In this document: piece after piece, positions 8,785-18,060 of the stretch
How the letters are laid out: each line of letters opens with the position of its first letter
How positions within the stretch are numbered: the first letter of the stretch is position 1
Assembly: GCA_016714495.1 (NCBI GenBank)
Contig: JADKDU010000004.1
Location: 248,001-312,000, forward strand
Length of the DNA stretch: 64,000 bases
Direction: 5' to 3'
Origin: Hyphomonadaceae bacterium
GTDB taxonomy: Bacteria; Pseudomonadota; Alphaproteobacteria; Caulobacterales; Hyphomonadaceae
Program-made: the position numbers and the translations under genes
The notes under the pieces: model-generated
Told to the model about the DNA's origin: nothing
Database searches by the model: none
What the model saw: only the letters and a program-made list of their open reading frames with translations

Positions 8785-10158
8785 TTACCCAGAATCCCCG
8801 CCCAACACGTCCACGAGGTCCTGCAATCTGGATAGCCCATGCACGGCCATCCCGTCGACTGTATCTGGCGCCCCTCCCGGCACGAAAGCTCTTGAAAAAC
8901 CAAGGCGCGCTGCTTCCCGCAGCCGCGGTTCGATCCTGCCCACGGGGCGAATCGCCCCGGACAGCGCCACCTCGCCGAAGAAGACCGATCCCGACGGAAA
9001 CGGCTTGTCGAGCAGGGCGGAGGCTAGCGCCGCGGCCGCTGCGAGATCACCGGCCGGCTCTGCGATGCGATAGCCGCCGGTAACACTGAGATACACATCC
9101 CGCATGCCGAACCGCAGCCCGCAGCGTGCATCGAACACCGCCAACAGCATCGATAGTCGCGCGCTGTCCCATCCGACGATCGAGCGCCGCGGGTTGCCCG
9201 CCGCTTCCTGCCCCGCCAGCGCCTGCACTTCGGCGAGCACGGGCCGTGATCCTTCCATCGCGGCGAATACCGCGCGGCCGGAGGCTTCCGCTTCGCTGCC
9301 GGCGAGGAACAGCGCTGAAGGATCGCGCGCCGGCGTCAGGCCAAGCTCGCCCATCTCGAACACGCCGATCTCGTCGGTCGGTCCGAAGCGGTTTTTTACC
9401 GAGCGGAGAATGCGGAATTGATGCCCGCGTTCGCCCTCGAAATAGAACACGGCGTCGACCATGTGCTCGAGCACGCGCGGCCCGGCGATCTGTCCGTCTT
9501 TGGTGACATGGCCGACGAGGATCACCGCTGCGCCGGTCTTCTTCGCAAAGCGAGTCAGCTCCTGCGCACACGCGCGCACCTGCGCCACCGATCCGGGCGC
9601 TGCTTCAAGGCTGTCCGACCAGAGCGTCTGCACGCTGTCGATCACGATGAGTTCGGGCGATGACGCTTTCAGCGCCTTCAGGATCGAACGCAAGTCCGTT
9701 TCAGCCGCGAGCTGAACCGGCGCATTCGTCACACCGAGCCGTCGCGCGCGTCCCTGGATCTGCGAGACGGCTTCCTCACCCGAAATATAGACGCACTTCA
9801 CGCCTGTTTTCGCCATCGAGGCGGCTGCCTGCAACAGCAGCGTCGATTTCCCGATCCCCGGATCGCCGCCCACCAGCACGGCCGAAGATCGCGCGATGCC
9901 GCCGCCGAACACGCGGTCCAGCTCGTCGATACCGGTCGATAGCCGAGGAGGCGGCGGCTCTGCAGAGTCGAGCGGCGAGAAATCAACTGTGCCAGCCCGT
10001 GTCTTCGTGCCGGTCTTGGGCGCTTCTAGACCGCCCGGCGTCCCAACGGCTTCCTCAATCAGTGAATTCCACGCCCCACACGCCTCGCACCGGCCCGACC
10101 ATTTTCCGTGGGCGGCGCCGCAGGACTGGCAGACATAGGCAGTGGTCGATTTGGCCAT
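8785..10158 (-). CDS. radA: DNA repair protein RadA
   Basis: RadA/Sms is a RecA-like ATPase that promotes branch migration during recombinational repair. The 457-residue protein has the N-terminal four-cysteine zinc finger (C10, C13, C24, C27), Walker A GGDPGIGKST at 97-106, the RadA-specific KNRFG motif near 250, and a C-terminal Lon-protease-like domain (DVYLSVTGGYRIAEPAGDLA). Length is normal. It is the upstream member of radA-cvpA-purF-SDR, with the cvpA start only 11 bp after its stop. Confidence 0.97.
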   Translation of the reverse strand: MAKSTTAYVCQSCGAAHGKWSGRCEACGAWNSLIEEAVGTPGGLEAPKTGTKTRAGTVDFSPLDSAEPPPPRLSTGIDELDRVFGGGIARSSAVLVGGDPGIGKSTLLLQAAASMAKTGVKCVYISGEEAVSQIQGRARRLGVTNAPVQLAAETDLRSILKALKASSPELIVIDSVQTLWSDSLEAAPGSVAQVRACAQELTRFAKKTGAAVILVGHVTKDGQIAGPRVLEHMVDAVFYFEGERGHQFRILRSVKNRFGPTDEIGVFEMGELGLTPARDPSALFLAGSEAEASGRAVFAAMEGSRPVLAEVQALAGQEAAGNPRRSIVGWDSARLSMLLAVFDARCGLRFGMRDVYLSVTGGYRIAEPAGDLAAAAALASALLDKPFPSGSVFFGEVALSGAIRPVGRIEPRLREAARLGFSRAFVPGGAPDTVDGMAVHGLSRLQDLVDVLGGDSG

Positions 10159-10223
10159 GTCACTTGGTTCCGGCTGACGGATGTGCAGTACGCAGCCTCA
10201 CCGGGATTCGTCCAGCTGTCTTG

Positions 10224-11327
10224 TCAGGCTGTTGCTGCGTCAAGCGCTGCGGAAATGGCTGCAAGACCGGATTTCAGCTCCTCCTCGGTCGGCCAGCCAT
10301 AGCCGATCCGCATGAACCGCCGGTCCATTTCGAACCAGTGCCCCGGCCCGACGGCCACGCTGAAATCGGCATCGAGCGCATGATAGAAGCGGTCGATATC
10401 AATCGCCACCGCGGCCTTGATGCGCGGAAAGCAGACGCATCCGCCCTCCGGCCGTATCCACTCCATCCGTGTTTCGCTTGCGATCCAGTTCGCGACGATC
10501 TCGCGCCCTTCCGCCAGTCTTGTCCTGAGAGCGGGCAGGAAAGTGTGACGTTCCGCAACGGCGGCGGCCGCCGACGTCTCGTCCAGCAAACTGCCGCATA
10601 TGCCGATTTGCTCCTTGGCCGCTAGGAAGCGCTCAATCAGCGCCGCATCGGTGTTGACGATCCATCCGACCCGCACGCCCGGAATGCCATAGGACTTCGA
10701 CACCGATGACACGCTGATGACTTGCGGGCCAAGCGTGGCGGCGAGCGGCGGCTTTGGCCCGAACACCATGTCGCGATAAGTTTCATCTACGAGCAGATGG
10801 CAGCCCGCCTTTGCAGTCAATGCCGCCGCCCTTTTTAGCGTTGCAGAATCGAGACACGTTCCAGTCGGATTGTGCGGCGTCGTCAGGCTGATCAGTTTCG
10901 TGTTCGGGCGAATGGCCTTCGCGATCCGGTCGAGGTCCAGCGCGAACCCCTTCTCGAACGCCAGGTCAACGATCGTAATTTCGCAACCGACGCGCGCGGC
11001 GTCTCGAGGTTGGTCGCATAGTTGGGCCGCACGACGACCAGATGGTCGCCCGTTTGCAGCAGGGTCGTCGCGATCATGAAGAGCGCACCGGCCGCGCCAG
11101 CGGTGGTCAGGACTTGCGAAGGCTCGACGTTCCCATCCGCCGCGATCTCGGTGCGTAATGGCAGGTGGCCGCGATGGTCGCCATAAGCCAGCACGATGCC
11201 GCCAGATCAACCTTGAGCGCCGACAGGGGCGGTCCGTCACGGAGCTTTCGGCCAGGTTGAAGCGGATATTGTTGTAGCCGCGCTCTTCGGGCGACTCGAC
11301 CTCGATCGGCATCCGCACATACTTCAT
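10224..11327 (-). CDS. Class I/II PLP aminotransferase (three frameshifts)
   Basis: A fold-type I PLP aminotransferase. Starting at MKYVRMPIEVESPEE (11327), the coherent protein switches frame near 11225 (to PLSALKVDLA), near 11207 (to GIVLAYGDHRGH and TTAGAAGALFMIATTLL) and near 11000 (to VGCEITIVDLAFEKGF). The last frame holds TPHNPTGT, the DETYRDM aspartate region and SVSKSYGIPGVRVGW, where the lysine should bind PLP. The substrate is not predictable. All three shifts are single-base and lie in G/C runs, which points to sequence error. It diverges from cysK across a 227-bp gap, so the two may be coregulated. Confidence 0.8.
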   Translation of the reverse strand: MKYVRMPIEVESPEERGYNNIRFNLAESSVTDRPCRRSRLIWRHRAGLWRPSRPPAITHRDRGGWERRAFASPDHRWRGRCALHDRDDPAANGRPSGRRAAQLCDQPRDAARVGCEITIVDLAFEKGFALDLDRIAKAIRPNTKLISLTTPHNPTGTCLDSATLKRAAALTAKAGCHLLVDETYRDMVFGPKPPLAATLGPQVISVSSVSKSYGIPGVRVGWIVNTDAALIERFLAAKEQIGICGSLLDETSAAAAVAERHTFLPALRTRLAEGREIVANWIASETRMEWIRPEGGCVCFPRIKAAVAIDIDRFYHALDADFSVAVGPGHWFEMDRRFMRIGYGWPTEEELKSGLAAISAALDAATA

Positions 11328-11554
11328 CTTGGCTGGCTCCCCCGGGCAGGCTGCAAGGGGAGTGCACGATGACGCGGCGGCAAAAGCAAGCCGGACACCA
11401 TCCCAGGAGAAAACGTCATGCGCGTCATGACCAGCGCTGATGGCGGATTTTCCGGCGCCAGAAATAAGGCGGGCAGACGATTTCCAATGATCAGCATATT
11501 TGCGGAGCGCCAATGCAGTAGTAGCGTCCGCGCACCAAACAGAGGAAAAATCCC

Positions 11555-12598
11555 ATGGCGCGTTACAACAACATCACCGAGACCGTCGGCCGCACGCCGG
11601 TCGTCCGCATCAACCGCCTCGCCCCGGAAGGCGTGAATGTCTGGGTGAAGGTTGAGGCCTTCAACCCGCTTGGATCGGTGAAGGATCGTCTCGCGCTTGG
11701 CGTCATCGAAGCGGCTGAACGTTCCGGCGAGCTGAAACCCGGCCAGACCGTGGTTGAGATGACCAGCGGCAACACCGGCATCGGCCTCGCGATGGTCTGC
11801 GCAGCGAAAGGCTATCCACTGGTGATCGTGATGCCGGAAAGCTTCTCGATCGAGCGCCGCAAGCTGATGCGTTTTCTCGGCGCCAAGGTTCTGCTGACGC
11901 CCGCGCCGCTGCGCGCGACGGGCGCGATCACCAAGACGATCGAACTCGCCAAGAAGCATGGCTGGTTCATGACCCGCCAGTTCGAGAACCCCGCCAATCC
12001 GGACTATCATGAGAAAACGACGGCCCGCGAAATCATCGATGACTTCAAATCGGACGGCCTCGACTATTTCGTCACCGGCTATGGCACGGGCGGCACGCTC
12101 AACGGCGTCTCGCGCGTTCTGACCAAGGAGAGCCCGCGCACCAAGATCGTCGTGTGCGAGCCTGCTGATGCGCCGCTGATCTCCAGCGGCCAGTCTCAGT
12201 CGCGTAACGACGACGGCACGCCAGCCGCGGGCCACCCCGCCTGGAAGCCGCACCCGATGCAGGGCTGGACGCCTGACTTCATTCCGAAGCTGACCGGTGA
12301 AGTCGACTGGTCGAAGATCAGCAAGATCATCCCTATCGCCGCCACCGACGCCATGAAGTGCAGCCTCGACCTCGCTCAGAAGGAGGGCGTGTTCGTCGGC
12401 ATCACATCCGGCGCGACTTTCGCCGGCGCGCTGGAAGTGGCCAAGACCGCGCCCAAGGGTTCGAACATCCTCGCCATGCTGCCTGATACCGGCGAGCGCT
12501 ATCTCTCGACCCCTCTGTTCGCCAACACGCCGGCCGACATGACGCCGGAAGAAATCGAGATCATGAAGTCGACGCCCTACGCGCATACCGCTGCTTGA
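11555..12598 (+). CDS. cysK: Cysteine synthase family (O-acetylserine sulfhydrylase-like)
   Basis: A 347-residue fold-type II PLP enzyme of the CysK/CysM/CBS family, which replaces the acetyl group of O-acetylserine with sulfide to make cysteine. The PLP lysine is in NPLGSVKDR (about residue 42), the substrate loop is TSGNTGIG, and the phosphate-binding loop is GYGTGGTLNG. It is longer than E. coli CysK and has the insert SQSRNDDGTPAAGHP seen in some proteobacterial relatives. The ATG follows a GAGGAAAAATCCC ribosome site. It is flanked by two other PLP enzymes. A long open frame on the opposite strand is a codon-bias shadow. Confidence 0.88.
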   Translation: MARYNNITETVGRTPVVRINRLAPEGVNVWVKVEAFNPLGSVKDRLALGVIEAAERSGELKPGQTVVEMTSGNTGIGLAMVCAAKGYPLVIVMPESFSIERRKLMRFLGAKVLLTPAPLRATGAITKTIELAKKHGWFMTRQFENPANPDYHEKTTAREIIDDFKSDGLDYFVTGYGTGGTLNGVSRVLTKESPRTKIVVCEPADAPLISSGQSQSRNDDGTPAAGHPAWKPHPMQGWTPDFIPKLTGEVDWSKISKIIPIAATDAMKCSLDLAQKEGVFVGITSGATFAGALEVAKTAPKGSNILAMLPDTGERYLSTPLFANTPADMTPEEIEIMKSTPYAHTAA

Positions 12599-12748
12599 GA
12601 TTACGCCCTCATCGCTCGGTTCTTTCGATAACCGGCGAGGGCATGCTCGCCGCCGCATGACGAAACTTCCTGAACGTCATGTCGCTTTCTCCGTCGTGGG
12701 GCGCGACGACAGATTCTATTCTGCGTCCGTACCAGGCAAGAGCCATCC

Positions 12749-14143
12749 ATGGATACGCCAGACCTCGAAGCTCTCTTCGCGCATATCGCCCGCTACGCCG
12801 CCCAGCGACGTACAGCTGACGCTGAACGCGCGCACCATCCCGCGGCGACTTACGCTGAACAGCTCGAACGCTTTCGCTTGCCCGTTCAGGATGAGGGCGT
12901 CCCGGCCAAACAGGTAATCCGCGAGCTGATCGAATTCGCGGAACCAGGTCTGGCCGCCATAACAAGCCCGCGATTTCATGGCTGGGTCATTGGCGGCAGC
13001 AACGCCACGGGTGTCGCCGCAGACTGGCTCACCGGCATCTGGGGCCAGAACGCCGGCAATCATTTGGCAACGCCTTCGGCCGCCGCTGCCGAAGAGCAGG
13101 CGGGCGTTGCCTTGCTGGACCTGCTCGATCTGCCACGGGAGTCGTCGGTTGGCTTCGTCACCGGCGCGACGATGGCGAACTTCACCTGCCTTGCGGCTGC
13201 GCGCGGAGACGTGCTGCGCCGCGCTGGGTGGGATGTAGAAGCCGACGGCCTGTTCGGCGCGCCGCCGATTACCGTGATTCTTGGCGAGGAAGCCCATTCT
13301 ACGGTCTTCGCCGCGATCAAGTATCTTGGCCTCGGCGCCCAGCGCGTTGTGAAGGTCGACGTTGATCACAACGGCGCCATGATTCCTGGGGCATTCCTCG
13401 ACGCCATCGAACGCGCCTCCGGCCCGATCATCGTCGTCGCTCAAGCAGGCCAGATCAACACCGGCGCCTTTGATCCATTCCCCGCGATCGCTAAAGCAGT
13501 GAAGGCGAAGAATGGTTGGCTGCATGTCGACGGCGCGTTCGGGCTCTGGGCGCGCGCGACGACGACGCACCGTCACCTGGGCGAAGGGCTTGAGCTGGCA
13601 GACTCATGGGCCGTTGATGGCCACAAATGGCTGCAGACGCCTTACGACTGCGGCTACGCCATCGTCCGCCATCGCGGGGCGCACATCCGCGCTATGCAGA
13701 TCGCCGCCAGCTATTTGCCGGGTGCGGGCGATGGCGCGCGCAACCCGTCCGATTTTGTTCCCGAACTGTCCCGACGCGCACGCGGTTTCGCGACCTGGGC
13801 GCTGATCCGCCACTATGGCCGCAGGCGCATCGCCGAGATGATCACGCGTCACTGCGCCTGTGCGCGCCGCTTCGCGCATAACCTGGGCGCAGAAGCCGGC
13901 GTGAAAGTCCTCAACGATGTCGTTCTAAACCAGGTCGCCGTTCGCTTTGGCGACGACGAGCAGACGAAGGCCGTAATTGCCCGCATCCAGGCCGGCGGCG
14001 TCACATTCGTGGGCGGGGCGCTGTGGCGCGGCTGCTGGATCATGCGCATTTCGGTTAGCAGTGAAACCACGACCGAGGCTGATGTCGATCGATCTGTCGA
14101 AGCGATGCTGGAAGCTTGGCGCGCCGTGCGCGGCCAGAACTAG
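12749..14143 (+). CDS. Group II PLP-dependent amino-acid decarboxylase
   Basis: A 464-residue protein of the aromatic-L-amino-acid/glutamate decarboxylase family. The N-terminal part matches the dimer-forming region (FHGWVIGGSNATGVAADWL); the core holds TPSAAAAEEQAG, the VDGAFGLWARA aspartate and DGHKWLQTPYDCG, whose lysine binds PLP. The substrate cannot be assigned: relatives act on tyrosine, DOPA, tryptophan, glutamate or aspartate. Its stop shares a CTAG palindrome with the convergent small membrane gene. It follows cysK on the same strand after a 150-bp gap. Confidence 0.88.
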   Translation: MDTPDLEALFAHIARYAAQRRTADAERAHHPAATYAEQLERFRLPVQDEGVPAKQVIRELIEFAEPGLAAITSPRFHGWVIGGSNATGVAADWLTGIWGQNAGNHLATPSAAAAEEQAGVALLDLLDLPRESSVGFVTGATMANFTCLAAARGDVLRRAGWDVEADGLFGAPPITVILGEEAHSTVFAAIKYLGLGAQRVVKVDVDHNGAMIPGAFLDAIERASGPIIVVAQAGQINTGAFDPFPAIAKAVKAKNGWLHVDGAFGLWARATTTHRHLGEGLELADSWAVDGHKWLQTPYDCGYAIVRHRGAHIRAMQIAASYLPGAGDGARNPSDFVPELSRRARGFATWALIRHYGRRRIAEMITRHCACARRFAHNLGAEAGVKVLNDVVLNQVAVRFGDDEQTKAVIARIQAGGVTFVGGALWRGCWIMRISVSSETTTEADVDRSVEAMLEAWRAVRGQN

Positions 14144-14328
14144 CGGGCGGCGAAACACCATAGGCCGGTGCAGACGCCAAAGCCGATCTGCATGATTACG
14201 TCCAGCAAGCCGCCAATCGCTAGCACTGGTACGCCAACCCACAGGAAAACCAGCCAAATCGCCATCGGCGTGATGCGCGGCTCGGGCAGCGTTTGGCCGG
14301 CGACAGTCTGCAGTTTTGCGCGGGCCAT
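14140..14328 (-). CDS. Small membrane protein, 62 residues
   Basis: A short protein with a hydrophobic core of about 40 residues that could form one long or two short helices (PMAIWLVFLWVGVPVLAIGG and IMQIGFGVCTGLWCF), after a basic N-terminus MARAKLQT. GAGGAT lies 6 nt before the ATG. It fills the space between the decarboxylase and the FemAB-like gene with minimal overlap, and the hydrophobic pattern argues for a real protein. No family recognised. Confidence 0.55.
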   Translation of the reverse strand: MARAKLQTVAGQTLPEPRITPMAIWLVFLWVGVPVLAIGGLLDVIMQIGFGVCTGLWCFAAR

Positions 14329-14384
14329 AATGGATCCTCGAAGCCGTTCACCAATTGGGAGCGGAAATCGCTAAAACTTGGCAA

Positions 14385-15339
14385 ATGAGTCGCCTGACCA
14401 TCTCCTGGAATGATCTGCCCCGCAGCCAATGGGACGCGGCGCATGCCCGAGCCGCTGCGACCTATCAGCAGGACTGGGCCTATGGCGCATCGCTGAAATC
14501 CGCGTCGCCCTCAGTGGAAATTCTTCGCGCGTCTATAGCGCGTGCTGATGGCTCGCTCGTCGCGTTGGCGCAGATTGTTGCACGTCCCTACGCCGTGATC
14601 GGCCGCTTTGCCCTGTGCACGCACGGTCCAGCCTGGATCGGTGCGGTGACGCCTGATGAAAAGCGCGACGCTTATCGCCTCTTGCGCAAATCCTTGCCGC
14701 AACGCTGGCCGCGCCTGCTCATTATAACCCCCGACGAACCCGCAGGCGAAAATGCTGGCCTCAAGGGCATGAGCCGGGTCATGACCGGTGATGCGACCGT
14801 GCTGCTCGATCTGATGAAGGACGAAGCTGCGTTGCGTGCTGGCTTTGAATCCAGCTGGCGCAATAAGCTCGCGAAAGCTGAACGATCGGACCTTGTCGTT
14901 CAGAAATCGGGGCTGAAGCCCGCGCAATATCGCTGGCTGATCGACGCTGAAACGCAGCAGCGGCAGAAGCGCGGCTATCGCGCCATGCCGTTGGGGCTCA
15001 CCGAGCGTTGGCAGGACGCAAAGGCCGAATGCGCCAATGGCGATCGCGGGGCAGGGCTTGCCGTGTTCCGCGCCGATCTCGGTCGTGATCCGGCTGCCGG
15101 CATGCTGTTCCTGATCCACGGGGCGCCGCGCGACCTATCATGTCGGCTGGACCAGCGAGGCCGGACGCGATAACGCCGCTCACAACCTCATCCTCTGGAC
15201 CGCGATGAAGGAGCTCAAGGCTAAGGGCGTCGCCACGCTCGATCTCGGCGGCGTCAACACGCAATCGGGCGCGGGGATCGCGCGTTTCAAGCTGGAGACT
15301 GGCGGAGACGTGTTGAAACGTGCCGGCGCCTACGTGTGA
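14385..15339 (+). CDS. FemAB/GNAT-like aminoacyl or acyl transferase (frameshifted)
   Basis: About 317 residues after correcting one frameshift. The fold resembles the double-GNAT FemAB/lipid II aminoacyltransferase group: SVEILRASIARADGSLVALAQ, FESSWRNKLAKAERS, and, after the shift near 15120, ATYHVGWTSEAGRDNAAHNL, WTAMKELKAKG, LDLGGVNT and GIARFKLETGG, which is the C-terminal signature of the group. In-frame reading of the raw sequence stops early at 15173 in an arginine-rich tail, so one extra base around GGGGCGCCGCGCG is the simplest explanation. In Gram-negatives such proteins may modify peptidoglycan or exopolysaccharide precursors; the substrate here is unknown. Confidence 0.75.
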
Positions 15340-15343
15340 CCGA

Positions 15344-16117
15344 TCAGATCGCGGGCTGTATTGGCCCGTCGGCGCGACCGTTCACGAACTGGTCGACATA
15401 GGGGCTGCCGGAATTGTCCAGGGCCGAGACCGGCCCGCGCCACACAATCTTGCCGTCGTGCAGCATCGCCACCTCGTCGGCGATCTTCCGCACGCTCGCC
15501 ATGTCGTGCGTTATCGACACGGCGGCGGCGCCCAGCGCTTTCACCTGTTCCACGATCAGCTCGTTAACCGCGTCCGCTGTGATCGGATCAAGGCCGGTGG
15601 TCGGTTCGTCGAAGAAGATCAGGTCGGGCTTGGCGATGATCGCCCGCGCCAGCGCGACGCGCTTCTGCATACCGCCTGACAGTTCAGCTGGGCGCAGGTC
15701 CGCAGCGGACGCAGGCAGGCGCACCTTCGCGAGGTTCTCGATCGCAAGATTCTTCGCGTTTCCCCGGCTCACACGATCACGATAGAGCAGGGCGAAAGCG
15801 ACGTTCTCCCAGACGGTCAAGCTGTCGAAAAGGGCGCCGCCCTGGAACAGCATGCCGGTGCGGCGACGCAGGGCCGCGATGGATTTTCCGTCGTTGGCGG
15901 CTTCGCCCGCGAACCTGATCTCGCCTTTATCCAGCGGGATCAGACCAAGCGCCGACTTGATCGTCACAGACTTGCCTGTGCCCGATCCGCCGATGATCAC
16001 CAGCGACTGTCCACGCGCGACCGTCAAGTCCACACCCCGCAGCACCTGCTGCGCGCCGAACGCTTTATGCACGTTCTTCAGTTCGAGGATGGGGCCAGAG
16101 ATTGGATTAACGCTCAC
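15344..16117 (-). CDS. mlaF: ABC transporter ATPase, MlaF type
   Basis: ATP-binding subunit of an Mla-type lipid transporter that keeps outer-membrane lipid asymmetry. Across 257 residues it has Walker A GGSGTGKS, the MlaF-like FQGGALFDSLTVWENVAF, signature LSGGMQKR, Walker B LIFFDEPTTGLDP and an H-loop SITHDMAS. Its start overlaps the mlaE stop by 4 bp, indicating translational coupling. No mlaD-type substrate-binding gene follows here, so the rest of the system must lie elsewhere. Confidence 0.9.
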   Translation of the reverse strand: MSVNPISGPILELKNVHKAFGAQQVLRGVDLTVARGQSLVIIGGSGTGKSVTIKSALGLIPLDKGEIRFAGEAANDGKSIAALRRRTGMLFQGGALFDSLTVWENVAFALLYRDRVSRGNAKNLAIENLAKVRLPASAADLRPAELSGGMQKRVALARAIIAKPDLIFFDEPTTGLDPITADAVNELIVEQVKALGAAAVSITHDMASVRKIADEVAMLHDGKIVWRGPVSALDNSGSPYVDQFVNGRADGPIQPAI

Positions 16118-16944
16118 AGCCCGATCCTCACAAAGATCGAAGTTAGGATATAATTGCTGGCAAGGATGAGCACGGCTGCGCCCACAACAGCCAGCGTCGC
16201 CGCGCGGCCGACGCCGCCTGCGCCGCCCTTCGAGCGGTCGCCCTGATAGCAGCCCATCAGCGAGATGATGCCGCCGAACACCGCCGCCTTGATAACGCCC
16301 GACCAGATGTCATTGCCCGTCACGAACGCCCAGGAGTTCTTGAGATAGAGCGAGCCGTTGAAATCGAGCGCGCCTACAGCCACGAGATAGCCGCCCAGCA
16401 CGCCGATTATGTCGGCGATCAGCACCAGGATCGGGAGGGTCAGGATGCCCGCGATCACGCGCGGGGCGTAGAGATAGCGCTCGGGCTTCGCGGACAATGT
16501 CAGCAGCGCGTCGATTTGTTCGGTGACCCGCATCGCGCCGATCTCGGCCGCGATGCCCGCGCTGACTCGTCCCGCCAGCATGAGGCCGGCCAGCACCGGC
16601 CCGAGCTCGCGCGTGATGCCAAGCACGACGATGTTCGGCACGAACTGTTCGGCGTTGAAGCGCGAGCCGCCCGTATAGATGTTGAGCGCCAAAGCTGCGC
16701 CGATGAAAACCGCCGTCAGGCCGACGACGGGCAGTGAGTAGAAGCCCACTTTCATGCACTGGCGGAGGACTTCGCGCAGATAGATCACCGGCGTCACGCA
16801 GGCCGCCAGCACGCCGCCTGAAAATACGGCGATACGTCCAACCTCGCGGAAAGCGCCGATCACAGTCTGTCCGATCATCGCGAACGGGCGCAGCAAGATA
16901 GGGCCGCGCTGGCGCGCCGAGATCACGTCTGGGGTCGCCGTCAT
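16114..16944 (-). CDS. mlaE: MlaE-type lipid ABC transporter permease
   Basis: A 276-residue integral membrane permease with about six hydrophobic helices. The family core is clear: ITRELGPVLAGLMLAGRV followed by GIAAEIGAMRVTEQIDAL, typical of MlaE/YrbE. It partners the MlaF ATPase encoded directly downstream and overlaps both neighbours (alr upstream, mlaF downstream) by 4 bp. A basic cytoplasmic N-terminus precedes the first helix. Confidence 0.9.
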   Translation of the reverse strand: MTATPDVISARQRGPILLRPFAMIGQTVIGAFREVGRIAVFSGGVLAACVTPVIYLREVLRQCMKVGFYSLPVVGLTAVFIGAALALNIYTGGSRFNAEQFVPNIVVLGITRELGPVLAGLMLAGRVSAGIAAEIGAMRVTEQIDALLTLSAKPERYLYAPRVIAGILTLPILVLIADIIGVLGGYLVAVGALDFNGSLYLKNSWAFVTGNDIWSGVIKAAVFGGIISLMGCYQGDRSKGGAGGVGRAATLAVVGAAVLILASNYILTSIFVRIGL

Positions 16945-17996
16945 GCCCCCCCCACATAGACGCGCTCGAACCGGGAGCCCAGCCGGGTCAGGATTTCATA
17001 ATCGATCGTGCCCATGGCCCCGGCTACCTCCGAAAGAGGCATGTTGGGGCCGAGGAACTCGATGTCATCCCCCGGGGACACCGAAAGCCCGGTGACATCC
17101 ACAACGATGAGGTCCATCGAAATCCGCCCCACGATCGGCCGCTTTTCGCCGGCCACGAACGCCTTGCCCCTGTTCGAGGCCGATCGCAAGAAACCGTCGG
17201 CGTAGCCAAGCCCGACCGTTGCCAACGTCGTGTCAGCATCCGCCATCCACGTGGCGCCGTAGCCCACCGTCGTCCCCTTTTTTATATCGCGTACCTGAAG
17301 CACGGGGGCTGTGAGCGTGACCACCGTATGCGACGGCGAGCCCTCTGCGGGCTTCGGTCCGCCGCCGTAAAGTCCGATACCGGGCCGTACCTCGTCAAAG
17401 TGATAGGCTTTGCCGAGATAGGCGCCGCCTGTCGCCGACAGGCTGCGCGGCGCGCCGGGCCAGAGCTTGCTTGCGCGTTCGAAGATCTCGAGTTGCTGAG
17501 CGTTCAACGGGCTGTCCTCGTCCCCACAAGCGAGATGCGCCAGCAGGCGCGACGGCCTCGGCAGCATCTTCGCCGCGGCCGCCCAGTGCGCTTCTGAAAG
17601 CCCGAGCCGGTTCATGCCGACATCGACATGCATGGCCGCCGGGCGTGGCGAGATATTGCCGCTGACCCAGAGGTCGATCTGCTCAAGATGATTCAGCACC
17701 GGCACGAGCTGATACATCTGGAAGACGTCCATCGTGTCCGACGTAGGCCCATGGAACACTGTGATCTCGGGCGCCGCGCCCAGCGTCCGCCGCAGTGCGC
17801 CGCCTTCGGATGGCCAGGCGACGTAGAAACGCGAACATCCCGCCTTGCTGAGCGCGCCCGCGACCGTATCAGCACCCAGTCCGTAGGCATTCGCCTTAAC
17901 GACAGCCGCCGCATACGCGGGTTCCACGCGCCGCTGGAACATGCGCCAGTTGGCGACGATGGCGTCGAGATCGATGTGCAAACGGGGTAAGGCCAT
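16941..17996 (-). CDS. alr: Alanine racemase
   Basis: Interconverts L- and D-alanine for peptidoglycan. The 351-residue protein starts MALPRLHIDLDAIVANW, has the PLP lysine in VVKANAYGLG (about residue 34) and the C-terminal-domain catalytic tyrosine region VGYGATW, and ends in the beta-domain FLGPNMPLSEVAGAMGTIDYE. It is encoded 64 bp after dnaB and overlaps mlaE by 4 bp. The dnaB-alr neighbourhood is conserved in alphaproteobacteria. Confidence 0.95.
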   Translation of the reverse strand: MALPRLHIDLDAIVANWRMFQRRVEPAYAAAVVKANAYGLGADTVAGALSKAGCSRFYVAWPSEGGALRRTLGAAPEITVFHGPTSDTMDVFQMYQLVPVLNHLEQIDLWVSGNISPRPAAMHVDVGMNRLGLSEAHWAAAAKMLPRPSRLLAHLACGDEDSPLNAQQLEIFERASKLWPGAPRSLSATGGAYLGKAYHFDEVRPGIGLYGGGPKPAEGSPSHTVVTLTAPVLQVRDIKKGTTVGYGATWMADADTTLATVGLGYADGFLRSASNRGKAFVAGEKRPIVGRISMDLIVVDVTGLSVSPGDDIEFLGPNMPLSEVAGAMGTIDYEILTRLGSRFERVYVGGA

Positions 17997-18060
17997 GCAG
18001 CTTCGCTAACCGGTTTTGCTGCACAGGTGAAGCAGGGGCGGAATGGCGGAATTAGGCGGC

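Noticed and set aside
12605..12645. Possible terminator hairpin after cysK (GCCCTC...GAGGGC with inner CGGTT/AACCG)
   Set aside because: Stem is interrupted by internal loops and no T-run follows; not strong enough to list.
11324..12658. 444-codon open frame on the minus strand over cysK
   Set aside because: It is a codon-bias shadow of a clear CysK; its residues are Arg/Asp/Ala-rich with no motifs.
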